From assembly GCA_036346355.1 (NCBI GenBank), contig JAYEVF010000054.1, positions 62,001-126,000 of the forward strand: DNA of 64,000 nt, given 5' to 3'. Positions 10,360-20,166 of this stretch are shown in pieces. Numbering within the stretch: the first letter of the stretch is position 1; each line of letters begins with the position of its first letter. Below the pieces are notes generated by a model, which searched no databases, was not told the DNA's origin, and worked only from the letters and a program-made list of their open reading frames with translations. The position numbers were made by a program, and so were the translations under genes. The stretch is from Rhipidocladum racemiflorum. Its lineage: Eukaryota > Streptophyta > Magnoliopsida > Poales > Poaceae.

Positions 10360-10368
10360 CCTTAAATA
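10360..10368 (-). promoter_or_regulatory. TATA-like site in LTR 2 (weak candidate)
   Basis: On the minus strand this reads TATTTAAGG, about 630 nt from the LTR's 5' edge. It is conserved at 1195-1203 and 19534-19542. Placement would give a short U3 and a very long R/U5. Another candidate, the palindromic TATTTAAATA at about 8211-8220, cannot be excluded. Confidence 0.35.
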
Positions 10369-10557
10369 CCGGCTCGGACGTCGAGATGCGCACGGTTTCC
10401 ATGGCGAGGCCGGTACGGGCGGCGGAGTCCGGCTCGGACACGGCGAGGCGACGCGGCTCAATCCTAGCCGTCCACGCGGCACGACGGACGGCCACGATCG
10501 CACGGGCACGAACGGGTTCGACTCGGTCTCGACTAGGGCGACGTGGCGCAATCACAA

Positions 10558-10579
10558 CCGTTGGATCTTGATCCAACGG
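10558..10579. repeat. Palindrome/hairpin in LTR 2
   Basis: CCGTTGGATC-TT-GATCCAACGG is a perfect 10-bp inverted repeat. It is the counterpart of 1397-1418 (with a compensated base pair) and 19732-19753. An imperfect relative with the same TTGGATC core lies at about 9954-9975. Confidence 0.8.
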
Positions 10580-10992
10580 TCGCGTGGCTAGGGTTCGGGG
10601 CGAACGGGTTCGGCTCGACCACGTGGCTCGGGTCGGACTCGAACTCGAGTCTGACTCGGGCTCGGTCGGATGAACAGTACAAACCCACTCGCATTTTCCA
10701 ATGATTTAATATTTAAAATAATTCCCAGTAATCCATTTAATTCATTAAAAATAGCAAATGACTCAGAAAAATTCCAGAAAAATTCTGGAAAATATTTTAG
10801 GGTATTTGGGACTCAAATAAAATATTTCCAACAAAATTTTATTTGAAAAATTAAATTCTTTAATTATTTCAAAATGGAATAAATTCAAATAAATTCCAAA
10901 TAAATCCAAATAAATTCCAGAAAATTCCAAAAATTCACCAAAGTGCCAAATCACACATGAATTTAAGAAAAGCAAAATTTTGGGGTGTTACA

Positions 10993-11008
10993 AACCTCCC
11001 CCCCTTAA
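10993..11008 (-). other. Polypurine tract, internal copy 2
   Basis: On the minus strand this reads TTAAGGGGGGGAGGTT immediately before the start of LTR 2. It is identical to copy 1. Confidence 0.85.
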
Positions 11009-11038
11009 TAGAATCTCGTCCCCGAGATTCAGGGCTTA

Positions 11039-11731
11039 CTAAAGGAATAGGTTTGGAAACTCTTTCCTCAAATCCTCTTCGCGCTCCCAAGTCGCTTCGC
11101 TTTCTTCATGGTTGCTCCACTGAACTCTACAAAAACGGGTTGACTTATTTCTGGTCTCTCGATCCATTGTGTCTAGAATCCTCACGGGATGTTCCTTATA
11201 AGTCAAATCCTCTTGCAACTCAATTGACTCTAGCGGTGTCTGCTCGTGAACTCGAAGACACTTCTTCAACTGGGACACATGGAATACATCATGCACTCCT
11301 GCCAACGACTGTGGCAACTCCAGCTGGTAAGCAACTTCGCCTCTGCGACTCAAAATCTTAAATGGTCCAACATAACGGGGTGCAAGTTTCCCTTTGGCAT
11401 GGAACCTCTTAACTCCCCTGAGAGGCGTAACTCTGAGGTATACAAAGTCTTCTGGTTCAAAACTCAAGTCTCGGCGACGATTGTCAGCATAACTCTTTTG
11501 TCGTGATTGGGCTATCTTCAACCTTTCCCTAATCGTGGCAATCTGCTCTTCAGCTTCTTGAAGTATATCAGGCCCGAAGACACGGCGCTCGCCGGTCTCA
11601 TTCCAATTCAATGGCGTCCGACAGGGTCGACCATACAAAGGCCTCAAAAGGTGACATCTCAGAACTAGCCTGATAACTATTGTTGTAACTGAACTCGGCA
11701 TACGGCAAACTCTTATCCCAAGAGGTAGCAT
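11039..11731 (-). pseudogene. pol: Integrase C-terminal domain and chromodomain, copy 2
   Basis: In the 230-residue frame, the true polyprotein register starts near residue 30 (LYGRPCRTPLNW). It shows the integrase tail helix (EEQIATIRERLKIAQSRQKS), the GPY/F-type module (KLAPRYVGPFKIL) and a chromodomain over about the last 50 residues (PVRILDTMD, RFCRVQWSNH, EATWEREEDL). Chromodomains target chromovirus integration to heterochromatin (family knowledge). The first 30 or so residues are an overlap in the wrong frame, caused by an indel near 11650. Confidence 0.88.
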
Positions 11732-11984
11732 AAGCTAATGCACACGCTCTCAACATATCCTCCAGAATCTGGTTGACTCTTTCGGTCTGTCCATCCGTCT
11801 CATGGATGATAAGGTACATCTTGAAGTTCAAACGGGTTCCCATGGCTTCATGCAACTTATTCCAGAACCTTGAGGTAAATTGGGTACCTCTGTCCGATAC
11901 AATCCTCTTTGGCACTCCGTGCAAACAAACAATCCTGATCATGTATAATTCTGCTAATTTATCTCCCGAGTAAGTGGTCTTCAC
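11598..11984 (-). pseudogene. pol: Integrase catalytic core, copy 2 (offset frame)
   Basis: A 128-residue frame continues the integrase after the frameshift at about 11984. It holds the second catalytic aspartate (VSDRGTQF) and the catalytic glutamate (DGQTERVNQ). A local change turns the segment before the glutamate into a sequence unlike copy 1 (around 11810-11820), so the loop is altered. The first aspartate of the triad lies in the preceding frame (11981-13849), so this copy cannot encode the whole core in one frame as read here. Confidence 0.82.
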
Positions 11985-13849
11985 GGGATAAAATGGGCTA
12001 CTTTAGTCAAGCGATCCACTATAACCCATATGGAGTCATAACCTCCTTGAGTCTTCGGCAAACCGGTAATGAAATCCATTCCGATTTCCTCCCACTTCCA
12101 CTCAGGTATTTTCAGCGGTTGTAGCAATCCTGCTGGTCTCTGATGCATTGCCTTAACTCTCTGGCATACATCGCACAAGGCAACATGCTCGGCAACTTCA
12201 CGTTTCATACTCGGCCACCAGAATCTCTCCTTCAGATCCTGATACATCTTGGAGCTTCCAGGATGAATCGAGTACTTAGAGTCATGGGCTTCTTCCAGAA
12301 TCAGTTGCTTTAACTCCTTTTTGTTAGGCACACAAATGCGATCCTTCATCCACAACGTGCCTTGCTCATCCAACCTGAAGTCCTCTGCCTTGCCTTCCTC
12401 CTTGATGGACTTAATCCTGCGGATCTTGTCATCATCCTTCTGTCCTTCTCGGATCTGATTCTCTAGGATAGGCTTTACTTCTAATGCGGCCAAGAATCCG
12501 CTAGGTACAACCTCGATCTTCATTTTCTGAAAATCCTCACATAACTCATCCTGACTTGTGGCTAGCAACGTACTCACGGTATGGCTTTTCCGACTCAGAG
12601 CATCGGCTACTACGTTGGCCTTCCCGGGATGGTAATGGATTCCAACATTATAGTCCTTGATCAACTCTAACCATCTCCTCTGCCTCATATTCAGATCCGA
12701 CTGGGTGAATATGTACTTAAGGCTCTTATGATCCGTATATACTTCACATCTGTTTCCAATCAGATAGTGACGCCATATCTTCAAAGCATGCACTACAGCA
12801 GCTAACTCTAGGTCATGTGTCGGATAATTTTCCTCATGCGGCCTCAACTGCCTTGATGCATAAGCGACGACCTTTCCATCCTGCATCAGCACACATCCAA
12901 GTCCTTGGCGCGATGCGTCACAATAAATATCGAAGCTTTGAGCAACATCCGGTAGAACTAACACCGGTGCTGACGTCAATCGCTTCTTCAGCTCCTGAAA
13001 TCCTTTCTCACATTCTGGCGTCCATGCAAACTTCTTTTCCTTCTTCAGCAGTTGCGTAAGAGGTTTCGCAATTGTCGAGAAGCCTTCGATGAAGCGGCGG
13101 TAGTATCCTGCCATTCCAAGGAAACTCCGAATCTGGGTCACAGTCTTCGGCTGCTCCCAATGTAACACAGCTTCTACTTTGCTTGGATCTACGGCGACTC
13201 CCTCTGCGGTCATTACATGTCCAAGAAACTCCACCTTGTCCTTCCAAAAATCACACTTGCTGAACTTGGCGAAAAGTTGCTGTTCCCTCAGCTTTTCCAA
13301 AACTCGCCTTAAGTGTTCGGCATGTTCATCCTCTGTCTTGGAGTAGACTAGGATATCGTCTATGAACACGACGACAAACTTGTCCAAATACTCCATGAAC
13401 ACCTTATTCATCATATTCATGAAATAAGCTGGCGCATTCGTCAGTCCAAAGGACATAACTGTAAACTCGTAATGTCCATATCTTGACGAGAATGCAGTCT
13501 TTGGAATATCTTCTGATCGGATCTTCAACTGATGATATCCCGATCTCAGATCAATCTTGGAGAAAACTCCGGCTCCTCTCAACTGATCAAACAAATCATC
13601 AATCCTGGGTAGCGGATACTTATTCTTCACGGTGACCTCATTGAGTGCACGGTAGTCAATGCACATCCTGAAACTCCCGTCCTTCTTCTTGACAAACAAA
13701 ACTGGTGCTCCCCACGGCGACGAACTTGGTCTGATAAATCCTTTCTCCATTAACTCTTCTAGCTGTTTCTTCATCTCTACCAACTCCTCGGTGGACATCC
13801 GATAGGGTCTCTTTGCTATCGGTCTTTGTACACATACAATCTCTATCAC
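11981..13849 (-). CDS. pol: Reverse transcriptase-RNase H-integrase N-terminus, 622-residue open frame (copy 2)
   Basis: This is the longest open frame of the left half. The RT domain spans about residues 10-265: AKRPYRMSTEEL, LFVKKKDGSFRMCIDYR, SFGLTNAPAYF, and the catalytic FIDD at 162-165 (the YxDD box). RNase H follows at about 290-420 with D311 (FDIYCDAS), E348 (THDLELAAV), D373 (VYTDHKSL) and D416 (NVVADALSRK). The integrase zinc-binding residues are H522, H529, C559 and C562, and the first DDE aspartate is D592. The frame copies element RNA into DNA and removes the RNA strand. It is an internal part of gag-pol: the first codon is not a natural start, and it ends by a frameshift just after KVAHFIP. 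Confidence 0.92.
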   Translation of the reverse strand: MIEIVCVQRPIAKRPYRMSTEELVEMKKQLEELMEKGFIRPSSSPWGAPVLFVKKKDGSFRMCIDYRALNEVTVKNKYPLPRIDDLFDQLRGAGVFSKIDLRSGYHQLKIRSEDIPKTAFSSRYGHYEFTVMSFGLTNAPAYFMNMMNKVFMEYLDKFVVVFIDDILVYSKTEDEHAEHLRRVLEKLREQQLFAKFSKCDFWKDKVEFLGHVMTAEGVAVDPSKVEAVLHWEQPKTVTQIRSFLGMAGYYRRFIEGFSTIAKPLTQLLKKEKKFAWTPECEKGFQELKKRLTSAPVLVLPDVAQSFDIYCDASRQGLGCVLMQDGKVVAYASRQLRPHEENYPTHDLELAAVVHALKIWRHYLIGNRCEVYTDHKSLKYIFTQSDLNMRQRRWLELIKDYNVGIHYHPGKANVVADALSRKSHTVSTLLATSQDELCEDFQKMKIEVVPSGFLAALEVKPILENQIREGQKDDDKIRRIKSIKEEGKAEDFRLDEQGTLWMKDRICVPNKKELKQLILEEAHDSKYSIHPGSSKMYQDLKERFWWPSMKREVAEHVALCDVCQRVKAMHQRPAGLLQPLKIPEWKWEEIGMDFITGLPKTQGGYDSIWVIVDRLTKVAHFIP

Positions 13850-13961
13850 AAACTCTATGTCCCTGTCTCAAGGCATACCAGGTAGATCTTCTGAAAAACA
13901 TCGGGTACTCATTCACTACTTTGGGACATCCTCTATGCGATTGCCTTGGTACTGTTAACCA

Positions 13962-14378
13962 TCAACTGTCCATCCCTAACTGCAGTGGCTTGAAATTCCA
14001 CTTTCTTCCCACACTGCTCTCAATCGAGATAGTCCTTCGTCCACAATCCAATACGGCCTTGTGCTTGGATAACCAATCCATTCCCAATATGACGTCTAAG
14101 GTCCAGGTCTCCAAAATTATAAGGTTTGCTAGGAACTCTATTCCACCTATCAAGATTCTCACCCCGAACATCCTACTTTCGTTCGGAGTTCTAACCAGGG
14201 TTTGAACTAAAAGCATGCACTTAAGTCTTGCAATCCTCAAATCATTTCTAGTAGCAAAGCCTTGCGAAACAAACGAATGCGAAGCTCGAGTCAAACAAAA
14301 CTGCAGGTGCAGTCGAGTTAACAAGTAACTTACCCGATCTGACGTCCGTAGCATTCTGCGGTGCATCTGCGGTGACAT
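13962..14378 (-). pseudogene. pol: Aspartic protease region, copy 2
   Basis: A 138-residue frame contains the second half of the protease (ARLKCMLLVQT, then ILETWTLDVILGMDWLSKHK). The active-site DSGA seen in copy 1 is damaged here: the frame reads LTRASHSFVSQGF, so an indel just before the motif removes the catalytic aspartate. The region between 13850 and 13960 links to RT in another frame. Confidence 0.78.
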
Positions 14379-14468
14379 GGTTGACTTGGCCTCTCACCAC
14401 GGTCTGGGGTGTGGCTCCTGTGCCGGGCGCCCTAGCTGGGGTGGTTCCTAGATTGAAGCGAACTGGGG

Positions 14469-14850
14469 TCACTCTCGCTGTCTTCTTTGGACAAGCTGTT
14501 GGCAAAGTGTCCTCGCTCGTTGCGGTTGTAACAGCGTCTCACCGTTCCTTGCCGACTGCTCGAGTAGCGTTTCTAGCGGGCTGGGTCCGTAGTTCTGATT
14601 GACAGGTCTTGGTCTGCTGAGGATGGTGTCCTTGTTGCATTCTGTGGTTGGAATCAAGAATTGATTTGGTGCAACTCTCAAGCGCCATTGCGTTCCACTG
14701 GCGTGATCCTTGTTGCATCCTGCGCTTCCTGTTCTCATCCAGTTCCTTGCGCTTGTCCTCAAGAATAAGCGCCTTATTCACCAACTCTTGGAAATCTGGA
14801 AAGGTGTGGGTGATCAATCCTACTTGCAATCCTGAGTTAAGTCCCTTCAT
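14469..14850 (-). pseudogene. gag: gag C-terminal part with degenerate zinc knuckle, copy 2
   Basis: The frame 14539-14850 continues gag with GLNSGLQVGLITHTFPDFQE and a basic helix (KALILEDKRKELDENRKRRM), the usual end of the gag core and the linker to the nucleocapsid. Further on, near 14500-14530, a shifted frame reads CYNRNERGHFANS. This looks like a CCHC zinc knuckle in which the second and last cysteines are lost to single-base differences. A working knuckle would bind the element's RNA. Confidence 0.7.
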
Positions 14851-14879
14851 AAAACGAGACTGTCTGGATTTATCTGTCG

Positions 14880-15476
14880 CTACATCCTCAAAGCGTAGCG
14901 TGCTAGCTGTGTGAACTTGTTCAGGTAGTCGGCCACTGGCTGATTACCTTGCTTCAGTGCTCTGAACTCCTCCTTCTTAAGGTCCATGATTCCTTCAGGC
15001 ACGTGATACTGTCGGAATGCAGCTGTGAACTCCTCCCAAGTGATATCTTGAGGGTTCTCTTGCGTGGCACAGAAGTTCTCCCACCATTCGGCGGCTGTTC
15101 CTTCCAGCTGATGAGAAGCGTAGAGTACCTTCTCATTCCCTATGCATTGAGCTATGTGTAGCTTTCTCTCAATTGATCTTAACCAATCATCGGCCTCCAA
15201 TGGATTGGCATTCCCAGAGAAAGTGGGTGGGTGAGTCCTCATGAACTCGGATAGTCTTGTATTCTGGCGTGGTCCCTGATTAACTTGATTGGCTGTGGCC
15301 TGAGCAGTGACGTGCTGCATTTGTTGCATCATAGCATGCATCAACTGAGTCTGGGCAGCAAGAAAAGCTCCAAAATTCTGCATATCCAGTGGCGGTGCTG
15401 GTGCTCCATCATTGGGGTTTTCTGCTGGGCGAGAACCACTCCCATTGCTTCCAAAGTTTCCACGGGTGTTCACCAT
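14880..15476 (-). pseudogene. gag: gag N-terminal and core region, copy 2
   Basis: A 198-residue frame begins MVNTRGNFGSNGSGS. It has a low-complexity N-terminus, a Gln/Met-rich helix at about 43-60, and the gag capsid-like core from about residue 80 to the end (FMRTHPPTFSGNANPLEADD, then EGTAAEWWENF and DITWEEFTAAF). This matches the retrotransposon gag family of plant Ty3/gypsy elements. A frameshift after KFTQLARYAL separates it from the rest of gag. The start is chosen because both copies open with the same methionine and no in-frame extension is seen. Confidence 0.85.
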
Positions 15477-15705
15477 CTGTTGATTTGCTCCAGGTTTAGA
15501 GATGAGAGGGAAACAAGAATAGACAAGTAATATGGAACTTATGCGAGGCGAAAAGGTGTAGCCTTAAGGTCCAACTTTATTATTAATAACTTGGTATGGC
15601 TGCTTACAATGCCTAAGGGCCTTGCAACAGATAATGCACTCTCAAAGAAACAAAGCAAATCCAAATCGAACTAACTCTGGAGTCTAACGCCTAAAGGGTG
15701 ACTCT

Positions 15706-16475
15706 TTATTCTATGACTCGACTCGGCGAAGGAGTCTCACTATAGAACCTATGCTCACTCATCGAGAAAACCTCCACGGCCTGGGTGCGGATGCTGCGGC
15801 ATAGGCGCCGAAACGATTGCCATGTCCAGAATCGTGTCATCTGTGGTAGTCGAAGAAGCGGTGTCCTCATCGAGATCTGACTCCTCTGGATCTGGCTGCG
15901 TGTGGCTCAATCTTGGCTCTGGAGTGCAGTCCGTACAAAGTCATCTCCAACTCGTCAATCCTTCGCAGAAGGTGTGCCACATACTCTTGAGCTTCCCGCC
16001 ATCTGTTCTTCTCTGTCGTGATCTCCTTGCGGGCCTTCTGTAGCTCCTTGCCTGTATTATCTAGTACATCTTCCTGGGCGACGAATCGTGCCAACTGTGT
16101 AACCGTGGCATCCTCATCCTGAATCGCCTTCGGGTCAAGAAGGTTATCGCTGCGCGGATGGTAACGGAACACCGTATTCTCCAATTCTCTGGCGTAGATA
16201 CGGGTAATGTGCCGCATTGCTCGTCGTGATACTTCTTGGATACCCCATCTGCATCGTAGATCTCCTGGCAAAGGTCAGTGTATCGGGCGATTGCCTGGGC
16301 CCTTCTTCCTAACAGGTACCTCAATCCTCACGTCACAAGCCTTGATCAATCCTGCTTGTCTGATCACTTCCACTTGGTATTGGGGCTTCTCAAAATCTCC
16401 GAGAGTCCAGAGCATATGCCAAAGTTCTCTGGCGTGACCAACTCCCAGATCAACGTAGTTGAACTCTTCCTCCAT
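15706..16475 (-). pseudogene. orf0-like frame, copy 2 (stop after residue 66, later frameshift)
   Basis: This is the counterpart of 6540-7307. It starts MEEEFNYVDLGVGHA, matches copy 1 through KKGPGNRPIH, then meets a stop at 16275-16277. The same frame resumes (GIQEVSRRAMRHITRIYARE, residues of about 77 onward) through the charged helix to about 15925, after which it shifts. The stop lies in a short patch (16240-16280) that differs from copy 1 by several bases, so either copy could be the altered one there. The function is unknown. Confidence 0.65.
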
Positions 16476-16677
16476 CTGTCACAAGAGTGCTTTACGTAAG
16501 AACTCGGAATTTTTAAATTGTGACAAGGTAAGGGAAAATTTCAGCAAGAGACAAGAAAAGAGAGAAGGGGATAAGTCGAGATGTCATTTCTTGTCTTGAC
16601 AAATTTTTAGCTTTTAGAAAATAGGTTTTATCCTCACTACGACCATTCTAGCTAGGGTTGAGCCTACAGTCAACCTG

Positions 16678-16689
16678 GCTCTGATACCA
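16678..16689 (-). other. Primer binding site, copy 2
   Basis: On the minus strand this reads TGGTATCAGAGC, 4 nt after the LTR end. It is complementary to the 3' end of initiator tRNA-Met, the usual primer for plant Ty3/gypsy chromoviruses. Confidence 0.92.
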
Positions 16690-16693
16690 CCTC

Positions 16694-19600
16694 TGTCGGG
16701 ACCCCGAATTTGCAAATCCGGACCCTCTGTGTATTCAGCACTAGTCCAGGAACGCGCTAGTGCACACAGTCTTAACATCGGTAAATATCACAATCATACC
16801 AATCGATACTATCAAAGTACTTTATTTAAATAATCGAAGGGTTACTTGACCTTATGGCCAAGGTACAAATATATGCCTCGCAAGGCAAAACTTATTAAAA
16901 GAGAAATAACAGCAGCGGAAAATCAAATAAACTTGTGGCGCCATCCAGTATACCACAGGCAAATGACAGGGCTCGCTCCATAAGTAGACGGATCCTCTAG
17001 GAGCTCCTCCTCAAAGTGGCGTAGTCTCCTCTTCAACTGGTGTTGTGTTGAGGCAAGGGTGAGTACTTGGTACTCAGCAAGTCATGCACAGAATGCAGGC
17101 TAATATACTATATGCATGGCTTGGTACAAAGGAATAACTCAAGGTATATTTGCAGTAAATAGCATTGGACAGGTAATATAAGTAGATTCGAAAGCAGTAG
17201 AAACAAGTAAAGCATAAATAACTTTTCAAGAAGTTTAGTAAACATCTTTCCCATCCTAAACCACATTTCCATCAACTTCATTATTAATCCAGCCCAACCT
17301 TTCAAACCAAAGTTATTTTTGAGAAAGTCTAACCCTTGACTGTAATTCCCGAGCATTGTCCAGTACCGTGGACTCGGCTATTTAAATAGATTCTACACTC
17401 TGCAGAGGTTATGCACTTTACCCACAAGATACAGTCAAACACCACAAAGGCGAGTTCCCGTAACAAAGCCTTTCGGAAGCCTCAAACAACACAGGTGGTC
17501 CTCTCCGGTTCGTGCTCTACACCATCCCTTCCCTTAGCCAAGGCGAAGTATGGGACCAACACACCGTTAGATGGGTATCTGGCCACAGCCACGATACGCT
17601 CCCCCGTACAATCACACAAACGGTGTAACTGACACCCTGAGGCTCCACAAGTGAGTCCTTAGCGACTTAGTCAACTAGGGCCGTCCCATTCCAGCCATGT
17701 GGTTGCAAGTATGACCCAGTTCAAAGGCTTGCAAGGTTAAGTCCTTAGAGTGACCAGGGCAAGACTACCCGAAAAACCAAATCAACATCCCCAATGCCAC
17801 AACTGGCCCACCTGATTACTCTTGCCACATGCCCGGTCGAAAACCGTTTATCAAACCCCAGTTGATTACCATGCACCACGTGCCATCAACATCACATGAT
17901 ACTTTTCCAAAACAGGTTCAATATATCATTAAGTCAATATTAACATTTGATTGTCCAAAATCATGTCATGAGCACGTAGCAGGTCTAAGCAGTATACTAC
18001 AACGGTCTAAAACCCATGTTGGCAATTTGATTATGTCCAACTAGTAAACCACAACTAGGGTGACAAAGGGTCATGGCACATACTTAAGTAATCAAGGTGT
18101 CATATAGCAAATTGGTATTTATCTAACCCCCAGGTTTAAACAAAGTATTTTTTTCTAATTGAACTAGCATGCAATAGTTTAAATCAAAATAGATTTCGAA
18201 ATAGGATCAACATGGTCAAAGCACAACTTGCCTTCAAAAAGTACTTGCTCTTGGTCTTGAGTTGGATCCTGAGTTAATACTTCTCCCTTGAATCCTTCCG
18301 GCACTTCAACGTCTACTCGTAAAGCGTGCAAATAGCAAATACACAAATAAACAATAGGCAAAAACATCCCAAAACTCCAAATAAAATCCATAAACAGAGA
18401 GAACATAATTTTCTGGATTTTTAGGAACTGGAATCGTCAAATTTGGAGTTAAGACGCAAAAGTTATGATTTATTAAAGTTTAAATAATCAATTAAATAAT
18501 ATTACAGAGAAAAACTTTAGTCCAAAAAAATTAAATAAAATTTATATTTAGGTAGATCTTAATTTTATACAAATTTAGAAATTTGAATCACTCAAATCGG
18601 AGTTGAAACGCAAAAGTTATAAGCGTTTGAAGTTTGAATCTAAATTTGAATCAATATTTCGAATTAATAAATCATTTTCTTTTTCGGAAATTAATTATTG
18701 CGTCAGCATGGACACGCGTGGCAGATCTGATTGGTCCACGGTGTTTCTTGTCGACGCCAAGATCGGCTCCCACGATGACGTCAGCATGACGTCATCATGC
18801 CACGTGGCATCACCCGGGTGATGACACGTGTCATCTTGTCTTTGTGGTGGATCCGCCGCGGCACGGCTTGGTCCACGGTGAATCCGGTCCACCGGACCGT
18901 CATCGACATCACGGACCCCACTTGTCGGCTTGGGCTCATCTTTGGCGCGGGCGTGGCGTACGACGTGGGCCTCGACGCGGCCCCGCGTGTCGAGACACGC
19001 GCTCACGCCGCGAGTGTACGCAGCCTAGAGTACACGCGTGGCGCTATCCTGGCCGTTGGTTTGAAATCCGAGCTCGGATTGGATCTAGGCTCATGTGTTG
19101 GAAGCGGGCGTGGCGATCGTGGGCCGCTGGATCTTAATCCAACGGTCCGCATCCGATCTGGGTTCCGAGGTTTTGGTTACACGTGGCTCACCTGGATCGT
19201 TGGATTTCGATCGGACGGTTGGCGTGCTTCGGTTGACGATGGTGTTGCGGCGGCGCTGCTCCGTCGGAGTCGGGGAAGGCGACCTCCCACACGGCGTTTG
19301 AGGGCGTCTCCGGCGAAGTGACTGCTACTCCCAGACGCGCCTCGTCCTTGCGGTCTCGGATCTGGCCACCAACACGACGGAGAACGGTGGACGGCGGCGG
19401 AACGACGCCAAAACCCTAAATTAACCCTAATCAACTCCGGCGAGGAATCGTGAGCACGGAGGAGCTCTCCGAGTGGCGGCGGCTAGGGCAAAAGGTGCGC
19501 ACGGTGACGGTGATCCTCGGGCACGCACTCACGCCTTAAATACCGGCTCGGACGTCGAGATGCGCACGGTTTCCATGGCGAGGCCGGTACGGGCGGCGGA

Positions 19601-20166
19601 GTCCGGCTCGGACACGGCGAGGCGACGCGGCTCAATCCTAGCCGTCCACGCGGCACGACGGACGGCCACGATCGCACGGGCACGAACGGGTTCGACTCGG
19701 TCTCGACTAGGGCGACGTGGCGCAATCACAACCGTTGGATCTTGATCCAACGGTCGCGTGGCTAGGGTTCGGGGCGAACGGGTTCGGCTCGACCACGTGG
19801 CTCGGGTCGGACTCGAACTCGAGTCTGACTCGGGCTCGGTCGGATGAACAGTACAAACCCACTCGCATTTTCCAGCGATTTAATATTTAAAATAATTCCC
19901 AGTAATCCATTTAATTCATTAAAAATAGCAAATGACTCAGAAAAATTCCAGAAAAATTCTGGAAAATATTTTAGGGTATTTGGGACTCAAATAAAATATT
20001 TCCAACAAAATTTTATTTGAAAAATTAAATTCTTTAATTATTTCAAAATGGAATAAATTCAAATAAATTCCAAATAAATCCAAATAAATTCCAGAAAATT
20101 CCAAAAATTCACCAAAGTGCCAAATCACACATGAATTTAAGAAAAGCAAAATTTTGGGGTGTTACA
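16694..20166 (-). repeat. LTR 3 (5' LTR of the right copy), 3473 bp
   Basis: A complete LTR with TG...CA ends, from 20166 (TGTAACACC on the minus strand) to 16694. It aligns over its full length with LTR 2. Differences are mainly small indels in the GC-rich stretch (about 18700-19850) and at CAG/CTG triplets. Its right edge abuts satellite DNA with no filler. The TATA-like site is at 19534-19542, the palindrome at 19732-19753, the telomere-like repeats at about 19408-19430, and TGACGTCA at 18787-18794 next to GCCACGTGGC (18799-18808). Confidence 0.93.

Larger units (their letters stand above)
7525..10992 (-). repeat. LTR 2 (middle, shared by both internal regions), 3468 bp
   Basis: A complete LTR bounded by TG...CA: on the minus strand it starts TGTAACACC at 10992 and ends CCCGACA at 7525. 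A polypurine tract abuts its left internal neighbour's side in LTR 1, and the primer binding site lies 4 nt beyond 7525. It serves as 3' LTR of the right copy and 5' LTR of the left copy. It aligns end to end with LTR 3. Notable sites are a TGACGTCA palindrome (9619-9626) next to GCCACGTGGC (9631-9640), telomere-like repeats (10238-10259), a 22-bp palindrome (10558-10579) and a TATA-like site (10360-10368). No coding region is supported. Confidence 0.93.
11039..15476 (-). pseudogene. gag-pol copy 2, few frameshifts
   Basis: The polyprotein region of the right-hand copy runs from MVNTRGNF at 15476 to the stop after the chromodomain at 11039. It is in much better state than copy 1: gag breaks near 14880, the nucleocapsid/protease stretch (about 13850-14540) has several shifts, and then a single frame of 622 residues runs from RT to the integrase. 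The integrase breaks near 11984 (a lost G in a homopolymer relative to copy 1) and again near 11650. The sub-parts are listed separately. Confidence 0.9.
1..20166 (-). mobile_element. Tandem Tekay/Del-like chromovirus (Ty3/gypsy), LTR-int-LTR-int-LTR
   Basis: Read on the minus strand, the order is LTR (16694-20166), primer binding site, orf0-like frame, gag, protease, RT, RNase H, integrase, chromodomain, polypurine tract, LTR (7525-10992), then a second set of the same parts ending in a third LTR (1-1829, cut by the window start). The LTRs begin TGTAACACC and end CCCGACA on the minus strand. RT before integrase places it in Ty3/gypsy, and the C-terminal chromodomain places it among chromoviruses. 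The long LTR and extra upstream frame recall rice RIRE3/RIRE8-type elements (from memory, not searched). Adjacent internal regions share the middle LTR, which points to recombination between LTRs and not two separate insertions. Confidence 0.9.
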
